Source: Epithemia pelagica (Eukaryota; Bacillariophyta; Bacillariophyceae; Surirellales; Surirellaceae). From it: a stretch of DNA of 64,000 nt. Below are positions 1-11,212 of this stretch, one piece after another. The stretch lies in NCBI GenBank assembly GCA_946965045.2, contig OX337235.1:1364001-1428000 (forward strand), in the 5' to 3' direction. Every line of letters begins with the position of its first letter. The stretch's first letter is position 1. Under the pieces are notes generated by a model, which saw only the letters and a list, made by a program, of their open reading frames with translations, had not been told where the DNA came from and did no database searches. The position numbers and the translations under genes were made by a program.

Positions 1-802
1 TACATGTGTTTGGACGAGGACTGAAAGGGTGTCTGCAGCGAGATTGATTTTCTTGGATTAATACTCTACTTTGATTATGATAATATTATTCTCGGGTAGT
101 AGTTGAGAGTCATGCATCATAGTATAAACTGGTAATTTATCTTACTTGCTCGGGTGATATCTTTCGCAAGACGACAAACATTATATATGTTGAGGAATGA
201 ATTTCTCCAGCACGATCTAGTTTGCAATTTGTGTTTGCGCTGAGGTTAGGATCCCTTACCATTGCGACACGACATGGAGGTGGAGAATTGAGACTCTACT
301 GGGGAATTTGGGCCGACTCGTATGTTTCATATCCATTCGCAGCATAATCAGCCCAAAATTATCTGTGAATACATGACGGAAAATCCATCATCAGGGCTTT
401 CGATTGTTTTTGGTTCCCACTTCTCACTTACACGACTGTCTATGATATAGGGCATCTGGTATCGATGTTGGATGATCGATGATGACAAGTACTACTCCTA
501 CGAAGGTGGGATGATCAAAATCCGCCTACAGTAGAATTGCATTGAAAAATCCAGGATCAAGACCAAAAGCTATATGTCTCTGTGTTTATTACTCCAGATT
601 ATTGCCCTGTGAACTGTCGAAAAAAGAGACCCTCACTCTTGTCTATATTTGCCAAAAACGAAGATACTCTCACAAAATTTGGTTGGTTGCCGTCGAGTCA
701 GTGAAGCTGATCACTCATGGAACAAACCCAAATTTTCTTGTCTTTCGACAAGTCGGAGTCCTTCGATACAAAGACGAGTCGAAGTGAAGCCAAATCGGGA
801 GC
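1..802. other. Intergenic, no gene recognised
   Basis: AT-rich sequence upstream of the first six-cysteine gene. Only short open frames without domain signal are present. The last part must contain the promoter and 5' UTR of the gene at 803, but no element can be named with confidence. Confidence 0.5.
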
Positions 803-2877
803 ATGGTACCCATCGAAGAGCTGGCTAGCGTTGTTGCTGGGAAGAAGACAAGACAAGTTTCCAGTTCATCATGGTTGCGAACGAGTGCTGTTATCATAGT
901 TGCGGTGCTATTGAGCATGGCAAGGACAGCGCAGGCTCAAATTGGAACCGACATATGCGCATGTAGCCCAGCTACGTACACGTTTCAGGTTCGATTTGAC
1001 CTTACCTGTCCAGGAAACATCCAGGCAGACAATGGGATTCTGCAAACTGATTGTCAATTGCAAAATCAGGAGCAACCAGGTGACAACGAAGACTTCGTCC
1101 CAGTTTTTGTTTCTCAAATAACGCTTTTTGAACTTGGTGCGGAGCAACAAGTAATCGCAAGCCAACTATATACCGGAGATTTTATAAACGGGAGCACAAT
1201 CGTCTATACATCAGTCGTTGGGACGGATCCAAACTTGAACGAGCAAAATATTACTCAGGGCTTCCAATCAACCCTTTTGGGGCGTAACGCCGCTGAAATC
1301 GGCATTGAAAATACGTGGATTATTCTGTTCACTAATGAGTGTGGCGTTTTCCCACTTTTCACCGTTGGCGACCGAATTGGATGGCTGGAGTTAATTGATT
1401 TCACAAATCCGATCAATCGGTATTGTCCAGGTGAGGTAATCTGTGAGAAAGAGCGAAAGGCATATGATTCGAATCTAACCACTTTCTACGAACAGGTGTT
1501 CCGTCACCATCGCCGTCCAGTCGTCCGACAATATCAGAACAGCCATCCAACTTTCCATCGTTTTCCCCCACAGATCATCCGTCGGAAGTGCCTTCATTTT
1601 TACCCACAGAACATCCAAGTGAATCTCCATCTTTCACTCCGACTAGTCTCCCCTCGTTCTCGCCTTCAGCGCTTCCTTCGGTGTTCCCAAGTGCCAACCC
1701 GACACCCACTGCACCGACTACTAGCAGGCCAACCGAACAACCGTCGGACTTTCCAAGCGCTGCACCTTCAGGTTCAGATAATAAACCAACCAACAAGCCG
1801 ATACAAACAGACGAGCCAACCGGAAAGCCGACGGAAAAGCCCACGCCTGAATCTTGTCCTCCAGTATCTAAAGGCAAGGGCAAGGGCAAGGGCAAGGGCA
1901 AAGGCGGAAAGAAATCGGACAGTGGAAAGGGAGGAAAAGGAAAGAAATCAAAGAGTGGAAAGGGAGAAAAGGGAGGACAGGGAGACAAAGGAGAGAGTTC
2001 AAAGAGTGGTAAAGGAGGAAAAGGAAAGAATTCCAAGTCGGACAAATATGATGATGAGCCAACAAAAAGTCCTGGCCACAGCAAGAAAAGTGACTCGGCA
2101 CCAAAAATATACAAGAAGAAGAAAGAGAACCAGGACGATCGCGGGAAAAGACTCAAGCTATCGTCTGATGACTACAATCAAGATTCAAAGTCAGGTTCGT
2201 CATCGAGTGACAAAGGTCATTCTCCTGCTCCCGACTCTTTTTCAGATGTACTCTGCCCGTCCCCTGTGATCACAAAAAAGAAGCGAAAATCTATGACTAA
2301 AACGTTTGCGAAGAGCGAAGGCAAAGGGAAAGGCAAGGGAGGCAAAGGGAAAGGTAAAGGAAGTATGAAAATGGTCTCCGATGGGTCAGGGAAGGAATCA
2401 AAGGGGATATCCAAGGGAAAGGGTGATTATGAATCTACGGGCAAACCAAACGCGATGCCACCCCCAGTCTCGAAAGGCAAAGGTGCTTCAAGAGCTCCAG
2501 GGAAAAGTGGTAAAAAGGATTCATCCGGAAAGGGTTTTTCAATGTCACCCAAAAGTCCACATGTCAAGAACACCAAGGCATCTATCAAGGACGGTTCTAT
2601 GGAGAAGATTGTCAAATCATCAAGTGACAAAAGCAAGGGGAAAGGAAAAGGACAAGATTCAGGAAAAGGCATGGGAAAGGGAAAGGGAAAAGGGAAAGGT
2701 GGAGATTCTGATGATGAACCCTCGGAAGGGAAGAAAAGTCCAGCCCCTCACCCCCCAACGACCACGGAAGCGCCTGCGATATTTGCCACGGCAAAGCCAA
2801 GTCAGCCAAAAACAAAGTATATATTTGAAAAACCAGCGGAATCGTACGTTTATAGACAAGAACCCACGAGTGTTTAA
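803..2877 (+). CDS. Secreted six-Cys / PS-stalk / Lys-Gly tail protein, copy 1
   Basis: Two exons, 803-1430 and 1496-2877, joined across a 65-bp GT-AG intron in phase 1, give about 669 residues. Residues 1-46 look like a signal peptide with a long n-region, a hydrophobic IIVAVLLSMA core and an AQA|Q cleavage site. Residues 47-209 form the six-cysteine domain: CAC at its start, a CPGN cysteine, a further Cys, FTNECGVFP near the end, and a closing YCPG. Exon 2 opens with a Pro/Ser/Thr stalk (PSxxPS and PTxxPS units, about residues 210-329), then CPPV, then a tail dominated by GKGKGKG, SGKGGKGKK and similar blocks. The intron falls exactly between domain and stalk. The continuous frame from 803 to 2269 reads through the intron and is not the product. 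No enzymatic motif is seen. A role as an extracellular, cell-wall or silica-associated protein is inferred only from secretion and Lys/Ser richness. Confidence 0.85.
1867..2060 (+). repeat. Low-complexity Lys/Gly/Ser coding repeat
   Basis: Starts with a GGCAAG hexanucleotide run encoding GKGKGKGKG and continues as degenerate GGAAAGGGAGGAAAAGG-type units encoding SGKGGKGKKSK blocks. Similar stretches recur near 2325-2365 and 2630-2700. They are the repeat core of the tail of copy 1 and probably change length easily. Confidence 0.7.
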
Positions 2878-3521
2878 CTCAAGTCTCGCCCTCACGAACA
2901 CTGCCTGATTGCTTTTTCTCTTTCGCCCAGACCGAACCAGAGACCCTGATTATTTATATGATTGACAAGGGGGAAAGGACACTCCAGCGATGGAAGGTGT
3001 ATCCTCGGCAAATGGATTGAAATACTGTTTCACTCACTCGCAAGACAAATGAAGATAAGTGCCGAGATCTCGTCAAGGTATATCAGTTCATGGAAACGTG
3101 AAAGGGGGATACATTTTAGTTTGTTTGAAGTTGTCCGTATTTGTACACTACATAAAATTAATTCTTATTTTTCGAGTAGACACTATTCAATATCGTCATG
3201 CATCCTCTGTTCGTATTGAACTTCTGAAAGTCATCAAGCTCGACCTGTGCTATGTTGTTCTTGGCGAATGAAAGGAACGTACAAGCCGAACGATGTCCAC
3301 ATCGCATTTGGCTTTCATGGAGGAGGACGTGCCAAACGTCGGCCAACAAGGTCGATTACTACACCCAGCGGCCTTTCAGTTTCTTACCAGCTTCGGTACA
3401 AGATACTCGAACAAGCAAGTATCTTCGCGACGGAGATTATCAATGTACACAAGGTGCATGCTTTCCGGACCAAGACCAGCTAATGGTTGTCCGTCACAGT
3501 TGTTGTTGGCACTCCTCGAAA
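2878..3521. other. Intergenic, no gene recognised
   Basis: Holds the 3' flank of copy 1 and the 3' flank of the minus-strand gene ending at 3522, so this is a convergent gap. Short open frames here show no recognisable domain. Confidence 0.5.
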
Positions 3522-5515
3522 TCACCATACGGTTAGAGAGGTGACTCGAACATACTCGTTGGAATCCAGTGTTTGGGCCCGAAACTCATACAACCCCTCG
3601 CTATTTGCTGCCCACTTATGACCGTTTGCGTGCTTCAAAAAGGCGCAATCTCGAAACCTTGTATAATTGTGCACGTTGACACCATTCACCGTCATGGAGA
3701 ATTTGGTCTCATTCCGTAATTCGTCCATACTCAAAACACCCCGCGGACAGCTCCAACCACATGTTGCCAAACAAAGAGCAATGTAGCCGTGTAAGGCAGT
3801 CGGGGACGACGAGTCGTCAAAGAATGATTTTTCGGCTGGATTGGGAAGGGTTAGCTTGGACTGTCCATACGAGTTGATGACGAAAAAATCAAGGTGGTCG
3901 ATTTGGACCGTATGGTTCGTGCAAAAGGTTTCGTACGAGCTGGCATCAAACCCCAATTCCATGCGTTCATTGGCGCGGTTACGAATCTCATTGAGGCCAT
4001 GACCATGGTCGTAACTGGTGTATCCTCCTTTGAGATCAGACTCGGTCGCGAGCCCATTGTAGCGCGTCTGCGAAGGAACACGGGCCGTTTGACAAAAATT
4101 GGGATCCCAATAAATGACTTGGGTAGGGATATCATCAATTTTTTCCAAATACCCAGGAAACTTGATATTACTCGTGTTCTTGCTCAACAAGTTGTGATAG
4201 TCCCTGTCCTCTTCCGCTTTCAGCGTATCCATGAGCACTTTCGGGTCGGAGCCTTTTTCAGCTATTAGAAGCAATGCATCATCAAAAACCTTAATGAGAA
4301 ACAAAGTGAGGAGGTTGCCATAAAAGGCATGCCATTTCCTGCCCAATACGAAAAAAGCAGAAGAAAGGTAAGAAACAATCCGAAAAAAAGACAAGACGAG
4401 ACAACTGGAGGACCGCGCACCATCCGGGGTGCCAGGAAGCCTTGTGCTTGCGCTTGTTGCAGGGTTCATCATCGGTAACGTAGGTGTATTTTTCGTGGTC
4501 ACAGGTTAGTTCTCCCTTTTCAATGTCCTTCCCGCAACGAAAAGAGCGAACGAATTTTGGCATTTGATCAATCTCTTGTTGCGTTTTGTCTGCTGTATCC
4601 GGAAACGTGTGGATCAACTTTTTGGTGTTTAACAGGAATATTGGAGGACCAAGAGGCTCCATGCTATAGAAAGCAGGTTTGGTATGGCCCATTTCAATGC
4701 CGATCAGTGCAAGCCGATTGGGAAGAATAGCACCACGGTGAAAGTACAACTCTGCCCTGTCATTGTCAGTCTGTCATACCAAGTTGTTCCACAACAGAAA
4801 TGGGGCGCACAGCACAAAAGCAATTTGTCAGAAATGTCAAGTAAGTTGATGGGACCTTCATCATCGATAAACAGTACGTACCCCCGTAGTCATTCCGTAA
4901 TCCCAGGACAACCTATCGACGTCCACTCCAAAAACTTTTTTATACAGCTTGCAATTCCCATTCCACAGGATGTGGCACCCATGACATAATTCCGGGCGGT
5001 CAAGTCCAATTCTACCGCCTCCAAGATGGGCGTACTTGCACGATCCTCCATGGTCGCCGTGTAGGATTCATGAAACAAATTTCCGTGACCGGCCAATGCC
5101 GAATGTCCACCCGTCGTCCACACAAATGGCCGCGGCTGGGCGCCAATTCCAAAATTTTCAGGGCAACTTGGCGCTGGACATTGTTCCAGGACCGGGTCGT
5201 TCCTTCCAAGGCGGACCGAGCAATCGATCGTTTGGTACCATCGACGACTTGTTCGAACTGGACCGCAACGTTCTCGCCTCCATAGTCCTCCGTCATTTTC
5301 GTCATGAACTTGGCTCGTTCCAATTGAAACTTTTCCCTTATCCGAGTCGTTGTGTAAGGACCATCACTTTGCAGCATTCAAGAGTGTCGTGATTCGCTGC
5401 GAAGGACTTGGTCATTGAGAGAAGCAAAGTTTGTGCGCAGCAGGTGAAGGAATGCACCGGTAACCAGTAAAATTGCAACACCAACAAGTCCCTCTTCGTC
5501 CATTTGAGGCGCCAT
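3522..5515 (-). pseudogene. Membrane-anchored GGHS/WDYGM protein, probably disrupted
   Basis: Read on the minus strand from an ATG at 5515, the protein begins with a signal-anchor helix (GLVGVAILLVTGAFLHLL). It continues through a QPRPFVWTTGGHSALAGHGN block, a SWDYGM block, ELYFHRGAILPNRLAL, and a long C-terminal part ending at 3522. Two introns fit well: 4339-4420 (phase 2) and about 4752-4877 (phase 1). The GGHS and WDYGM blocks recall the block I and block V environment of SGNH-type hydrolases, but that is a resemblance only. Three lesions are visible: an in-frame TGA at 5380-5378, a frame change near 5145 just before the GGHS block, and another near 4960 between the GGHS and WDYGM blocks. 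Neither frame change has GT-AG borders. Translation could instead start at 5377, after the TGA, losing the anchor. It is either a pseudogene or a poorly assembled stretch. Downstream of 4878 the frame is clean. Confidence 0.55.
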
Positions 5516-6067
5516 GATCAGAAGATACTCTCATATTGATTCGTTCTTTCATCGCAGACTGTGTGCCTGATGATTCTCATTGACCAAAAGATCAAAGATA
5601 AAAGAAGATGAGGTGTGTGTGTGTCTGTGTCGCAGTGCCATGTGATGGGGGGACGTCAAAAGAGTGACAGATTTTGGCGCTGGGATTTAAATATCAGAAT
5701 AACACCAACTGTACATTTTGATACTACCAAGGGGTTTGTATCAGTCGAATCTCTTTTGCCACAAAGAATCCTTTGACTGTCCAAAAAATCGGCTGGAGCG
5801 CGCTTGGCGAGTCTCAGTTTTATTTTCATTCCTACTGTTATCGCCACAGTAACGTTTACAAATAGGTTCTTTCACATTTTTCACATGCGGAAGCACCAAA
5901 ATCAAATAATCGAACCGCTCACAAATTTGTCGGTGGGTGTACCAAATCGGAGAGAGACGTGATGACAAAGGAACGGCATTCATGAAGTCGTCCGCATTCG
6001 ACTCCCACTCCTTTTCCTGAAAGCTCCTGAAAAATCACCATCACCATCAGAGCTCAAATTCAAGACA
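5516..6067. other. Intergenic with short GT microsatellite
   Basis: Divergent gap between the disrupted minus-strand gene and copy 2. A GTGTGTGTGTCTGTGT tract lies near 5610-5630. No gene is seen. Confidence 0.5.
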
Positions 6068-7964
6068 ATGACTTTACCAATGACGAGTCCTCGGAACGTT
6101 TGGAGGACCAAGGTGCTCCTGGCAATTGTCGTTTGGACCAATTTCTTTGCGGTCGTCTCGGGGCAAATTGGAGTCGATTTATGCGCATGTACTCCGTCGT
6201 CCTATACATTTGAAGTTCGGCTCGATTTGACATGTCCCGGAAACATTGACAGCAATCCTGGGATTGACCAGACAACCTGCCTCAGCCAAACGGAACGAGG
6301 AAATCCAAACAATGAGGACTTTGTACCGGTATCCGTCAGCACTGTGCAAATAACAGAAGCCAACGCTGGATTTCAAGTTGTCAAGATTGTTGAGTTCCAA
6401 GGAACAGGAGACTTTACGCAAGGCGACCTCATTGAATACACTTCTGTCACTGCCGAACGATCGGATCTCACCGAAGACGAAATTATCACCTTCCTCCAGC
6501 TCAACGTACAGGGACGAAACGTTGCCGGTGATGATATCAGCAACAATTTCATAATCCAAGTTACCAACGATTGTGGGGTGTTCCCAGTCCTTTCGATTGG
6601 AGATCGAGTGGGATGGCTCCGGATCGATGACGCCACATTCCCCCGAAATTTGTATTGTCCAGGTATGTGAAACAAGTGATTCTGCTGCACATTGAGTTTA
6701 CTGCGAAAATACTGACCGAAATGCCTTGACAGGAAATCCTACTCCGCTTCCATCGAGTAGTCCATCCCTATCAGGACTTCCTTCTGTCTCTCCCACGACG
6801 ATGCCGACGTCTTCTCCTTCATTCCATCCAACGTCAACCCCATCGACAACGCCCTCCTCCTTGCCATCATCTCTGCCATCCTTTGTTCCAACTACTCTTC
6901 CGACTGTAACACCGACATCCATGCCATCATCTGTTCCAAGTCTGGTTCCAACTGCTGTTCCTTCAATGCTCCCTTCGGTATTTCCTACGGTTCGTCCGAC
7001 TACAAGTGTCTTTCCCACACCGACGGAACCAACCACTGGGCAACCAACAGACGAGCCTACACCATTGGCCACCAGTTTACCTACCCCTCTTTCTCCAACC
7101 AAAATTCCCATTGAACCTGTTCCAACGACCGAGGCCCCGACGACTTTTTCCAAGCCCACACAAAAACCAACGGAAAAACCAGTTTATCTATGTCCTCCCG
7201 TTACACCAACCAAGCGTGGCAAAGAGTCCAAAAGTGATTCTATCGGTAAGAAATCAAAGAACTCCGACAATGGTAAGGGCACGAAGAGCGCCTATGGCGG
7301 AAAGAAATCGGATACCGGTGGTAAGGGATCAACGTCTTCTGGTAAAAAAGAAACTTCCGTTCCTGACATGCCCAAGAAAAAAGTGAAATCGAAGAAGAAC
7401 AGAAGAGGTCACAAACTAGAGGCTTGGGTATCGAATGAATCCAGAGATCTGAACGGCGCATACGAAGCTTACAGCCGTTTGTCAGGCCAGCGGAGCCTAG
7501 GATATGAGAAATCGTCTCCAACGAAGACAGACGAAAAGTCATCTAAGAGACAGGGCAAATCACCAGTTTCTCCTCCTAGTCTATGCTTACAGACACCTCC
7601 CCCAAAGAAATTGGCTCGGCGCCCCAAGGCTACTAAATCTCATCGGATGGAAAAAATTCCAAAGTATGGAAAGGGAAAGGGAAAGAAGTCTTCGTCGTAT
7701 GGAGAGGGAAAAAGAAAAGGAGCAACACAAAATGACCATGGGAAAAAAGGAATGTATACTGCGACACCGACAGTGTCGAAGGGGGAGAAAGCAAAATCGC
7801 AACCTCCAACAGAACAGAAGGACATGTCTAAACCTTCCCATTTGCCCACTTCGCGTCCTTCTTCCAAACCAACTGAAAAGCCGAAACAACAAGCGGATGA
7901 TTTGTACACCGATCCGCCAGTCTCCCCTTCAAAATCGATGAAACCCAAATCGATGAAATCCTAA
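6068..7964 (+). CDS. Secreted six-Cys / PS-stalk / Lys tail protein, copy 2
   Basis: Exons 6068-6662 and 6733-7964, with a 70-bp phase-1 GT-AG intron, give about 608 residues. The N-terminus is a signal peptide (hydrophobic VLLAIVVWTNFFAVVSG, then Q). The cysteine domain follows to residue 198: CAC near its start, TCPGN, a further Cys, FVPVSVSTVQI, a TNDCGVFPV block and a final YCPG. It is clearly the closest relative of copy 1 (same IGVDLCACTP/IGTDICACSP opening). Exon 2 encodes a PSxxPS stalk (residues 199-351), CPPVTP, and a Lys/Ser tail to residue 608 that is less repetitive than in copy 1 but ends with another SRPSSKPTEKP motif and a Lys-rich C-terminus. Intron position and phase match copies 1 and 3. 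Function is unknown and secretion is well supported. Confidence 0.85.
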
Positions 7965-9263
7965 GTGTATCCCATCCCACAGTTCACCTTGATTCCACTT
8001 TCCGACTTAAAACCTTTGTTGACTGTTCTTTGTCTTTAATTGGATTGTCAACGATGAAAAATAACCAATGAACGATCGTTAATGCTCATATGAATATTCA
8101 GATTATGTAAACCACTAACCCCAAAATATGTTGCATAGCTTGGTTAGGTCCTCGGCTCCCCGACCAAGAGATCTTCGAAGACGAGATTGTATCAACGACC
8201 TAGGTTGGCGTTGTATTTAATTTTCAGTTGCCAACTTGAACGTATCGTGCAACAGAAATGCTTTGGCCTTGGGTCTAAGTCAAATAAGACTGTTTATGTG
8301 AAGGTTCACATGAAACAACGATCAAGTCCAAGTGTAAGCAAGATGGGAAAGGTCTTCTATTACTTCCCTATTTGTTGCGTATGATGTTTTGACACGATCG
8401 TCCACTCTACGTTGAGTCGAAAAGGTGAGACTGCATGTTGCCGTTGCGATTTTTGCGATGAGAAAACAGAACGAGTAATAAATAAACGGAACTGTAGGTC
8501 ATCTACCCTACAATAGACATGATTCGGTTGGGTGTGTCGTGCAAAGAGCTTGACCAGACTCCTTCTTCCAAAGGGCACATGACGGCTCAATTCAATCCAT
8601 TGATCCCAAAGCAATTCTGGTCACAATGATGTCTCTTCATGCGAATTCGAGCTGGTTGGGCACTCCTTGCATGATGCTCTGCATTCTGGAAATTTGAAAT
8701 TTTGAGAGTTGCGGTGTCGGAATTCTGGATTTGTTGTCGGGAGCGGAGCTCGGATTTGATTTTGACAAAAATGGCGAAACAGATACAATTTGGCAAATAA
8801 ATTGGCTCATATTTCTATGTATTTTTTGCTTCAAACAATCCAAAATACTCGGGATTCCAATTTTACACATCGTTTTTCTGGTATTTCCTACGGACAAACA
8901 AAAACAACTTCGCCCTGAGATTTTGGGGGATTTCAGTTGTGATGTCTGACTTCAAACTTAATTAAGCCCTCTCGGTCTTGGTGTATAAATTTTTGGATGA
9001 CCGGGCTGAATTATTTGTCGGTCCTTTGTTGTGATTGTCCAATTTTTCTTAAAAAGGAGACTCATGATGTTGCCGAAAATCTATCAACGCTCACAAAATT
9101 GATCTGTATGGAGTATCCCGAAAGTCGAAAACTCCAACCATTGACATCCAGCATTATTGCAACCATTGAGCTCATAACACTAACCACAGTTCAAAAGATT
9201 GGAACTGGATCAAACAACAGGTCATTCGCATATCGATCTTCCTGGAGAAAGCACCAAGTCATC
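7965..9263. other. Intergenic, 1.3 kb; TATA-like box before copy 3
   Basis: No gene is recognised. A GTATAAAT box lies near 8981-8990, roughly 280 bases upstream of the start chosen for copy 3, and could be a core promoter element. An in-frame extension from 8997 exists, but its N-terminal residues are not signal-peptide-like and are probably 5' UTR. Confidence 0.4.
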
Positions 9264-10900
9264 ATGAATGCCGACAGTGGGCCCAGGGCTTGGTCTTTTT
9301 CTACCATGCTTAAACTCTTTCTCACGATGACCTTACTCGGTCTAACAAGCGCTCAACATGGATCAGGATTGTGTTCTTGCCTCCCGAGTTTCATGACATT
9401 CCAAATTTTCTTTAATACAAGATGCCCAGGAAACATCATAGTGGAAGACCGACCGGGCATCAGCGAGACTGCATGCGAAGCTCTTAACCAAGACGGCACC
9501 CAGCCCGACGATGGCGACGATGTCCCCGTCACTATTACCAGCGTTCAGATTCTTGAGCTCAACCGCGAAGACCAGCCCCTTTCCCAGGAAACTAGGGATG
9601 GAGTTTTTGTCGACGGGCAAGAATTCAACTACACGTCAGTGACTGTGAGAAACCCTGATTTGGATGAAGCAGTCGGTGCTCTCCAAATCGCTTTGGATGG
9701 GAGAAATGCGCAAGGAGCTCAAATTATTAACAGCTGGATTATCAAGTTCACCAATGAATGCGGAATTTTTCCTCTTCTTGAGGCTGACGATCAAATTGGA
9801 TGGACCGTCTTCGTATCTTCCACTCTCCCCGAAGCCAAGTTTTGCCCAGGTATGTGACCATTGCATTCCATCTCGCACACCAGCAAATGATGGAATCCGC
9901 TAACCCTTTTATATTGTCAACAGGAGTTCCCACGAGTTCGCCTTCGGCCGCCCCTTCCCTTTCGGCCATGCCTTCAATGTTTCCCTCTGAAGAGCCATCA
10001 TTCTTTCCTACCGCATTTCCATCATGGTCGCCTTCATCCCATCCTTCCCTTGGGCCAACGGCAATCGATACTCCCCAAACTTCCAAGCCAACAAACCCAC
10101 TGACTGATAGCCCAACAATGAAGCCTACATCTAAGCCCACTTCTAAGCCGACTGAAGCCGAATGCCCTCCTGTCACACCCCATCCAACAAAAAAGCCGAC
10201 ATATGGTGGCAAGAAAGAGAAGAGTGCAGACAGCGGTAAGGGTAAAGGTGGAAAGGGTAAAGGCGGAAAGGGTAAGGGTAGCAAGAAGTCGCCTGCAAGT
10301 GGAAAGGGCAAGGGTGGAAAGAAGTCATCTACGGGTGGAAAAGGTAAGGGAGATACAAGTGGGAAGAAATCCGGTCTCCCTGAATACAAAGACAAGAAGG
10401 AAAAGAAAGACGACAAAAAGGGTGACAAGCTTATACTTAAAGCATATCGACATCTCGGGGCCGATTATGACGATGAGTACGACGATGATGATTATTACTA
10501 CGACTCTTCATCGGGAAAAGGCAAGGGCAAGAAGGACGAGGACTACGGAAAAGGCAAAGGGAAAAAAGAAAGTGTCAAGTCAGGAGGGAAAAAGGGTGAT
10601 TCCGATTACTCTGTTCGCTGTCCCGGTGTTATCCACGATAAGAAGGAAGTTCCACCCAAACCTGTGATGCAAATGTTACCCAAAAGTCCTAAGGCATCAT
10701 CTGGGAAGGGCAAAGGCTCAGGGAAAGGCGAAGGCAAAGGAATGGCTTCGTCTGGAAAAGGCAAAGGAGGAGAGTATTCAGGAAAAGGCAAAGGAGGAGA
10801 GTATTCAGGAAAAGGCAAAGGAGGAGAGTATTCAGGAAAAGGCAAAGGAGGAGAGTATTCAGGAGAAGGCAAGGGTAAAGGAAGACGTGCAGCCCGCTAA
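9264..10900 (+). CDS. Secreted six-Cys / PS-stalk / Lys-Gly tail protein, copy 3
   Basis: Exons 9264-9849 and 9924-10900, with a 74-bp phase-1 intron, give about 520 residues. Start 9264 (or the ATG at 9306) is preferred over an upstream in-frame ATG at 8997 because it places a signal peptide (LKLFLTMTLLGLTSA) at the N-terminus. The cysteine domain opens with CSCLPS instead of CACSPA, keeps RCPGN, a fourth Cys, SWIIKFTNECGIFP and a closing FCPG. The stalk (residues 196-274) is the shortest of the three plus-strand copies, followed by CPPVTP and a strongly repetitive tail. The tail contains an acidic/Tyr island (DDEYDDDDYYYD) and ends in four perfect GKGKGGEYS repeats. Same intron position and phase as copies 1 and 2, so the three arose by tandem gene duplication. 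Confidence 0.85.
10754..10861 (+). repeat. Four perfect 27-bp tandem repeats in coding sequence
   Basis: Units at 10754, 10781, 10808 and 10835 are identical and each encodes GKGKGGEYS. A degenerate fifth unit follows at 10862. The period is a multiple of three, so copy-number change keeps the reading frame. Perfect identity suggests recent expansion. Confidence 0.9.
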
Positions 10901-11100
10901 ACTCTGAACCCACGCAACACCAAAGCACTATTTTGACGACACAAATTGTCCCCGTCCTCCCGTGATTTTGGCAAATGTAAATTCGTACTGTCTTGCATGA
11001 TCCAGAAGAAATCTACAACTAGAGAAAACGAGATATTTGACATAAAATTACTCTTAATTGCAAATTTGAAGTTCACATGCTAGGCCACATGATTTTCACA

Positions 11101-11197
11101 GACCCAAATCAAACGTGTTGTTGTAACTGCTCTATCTCGCCTTTCGTTATTTCCACAGACCCAAATCAAACGTATTGTTGTAACTACTCTATCACGC
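11101..11197. repeat. Imperfect 40-bp direct repeat, 57-bp period
   Basis: The blocks at 11101-11140 and 11158-11197 share a GACCCAAATCAAACG start and differ at a few positions. They lie in the gap between convergent genes (copy 3 stop at 10900, transcription factor stop at 11213), probably in 3' UTR sequence. Confidence 0.75.
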
Positions 11198-11212
11198 ACT
11201 TCATTTCCTTCA

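Noticed and set aside
1575-2156. 193-codon minus-strand frame opposite copy 1
   Set aside because: It is the reverse complement of PS-stalk and KGKG-tail codons (giving Gly/Val/Ser/Leu/Phe runs); similar mirrors occur opposite copies 2 and 3 (6698-7159, 9748-10428).
803-2269. Continuous 488-codon frame through the copy 1 intron
   Set aside because: After 1430 the frame turns into Arg/His-rich text, while splicing at 1431-1495 restores the PS stalk seen in both paralogues.
5378-5380. In-frame TGA as selenocysteine
   Set aside because: No SECIS-like hairpin was apparent and the gene has two further lesions, so a mutation or error is simpler.
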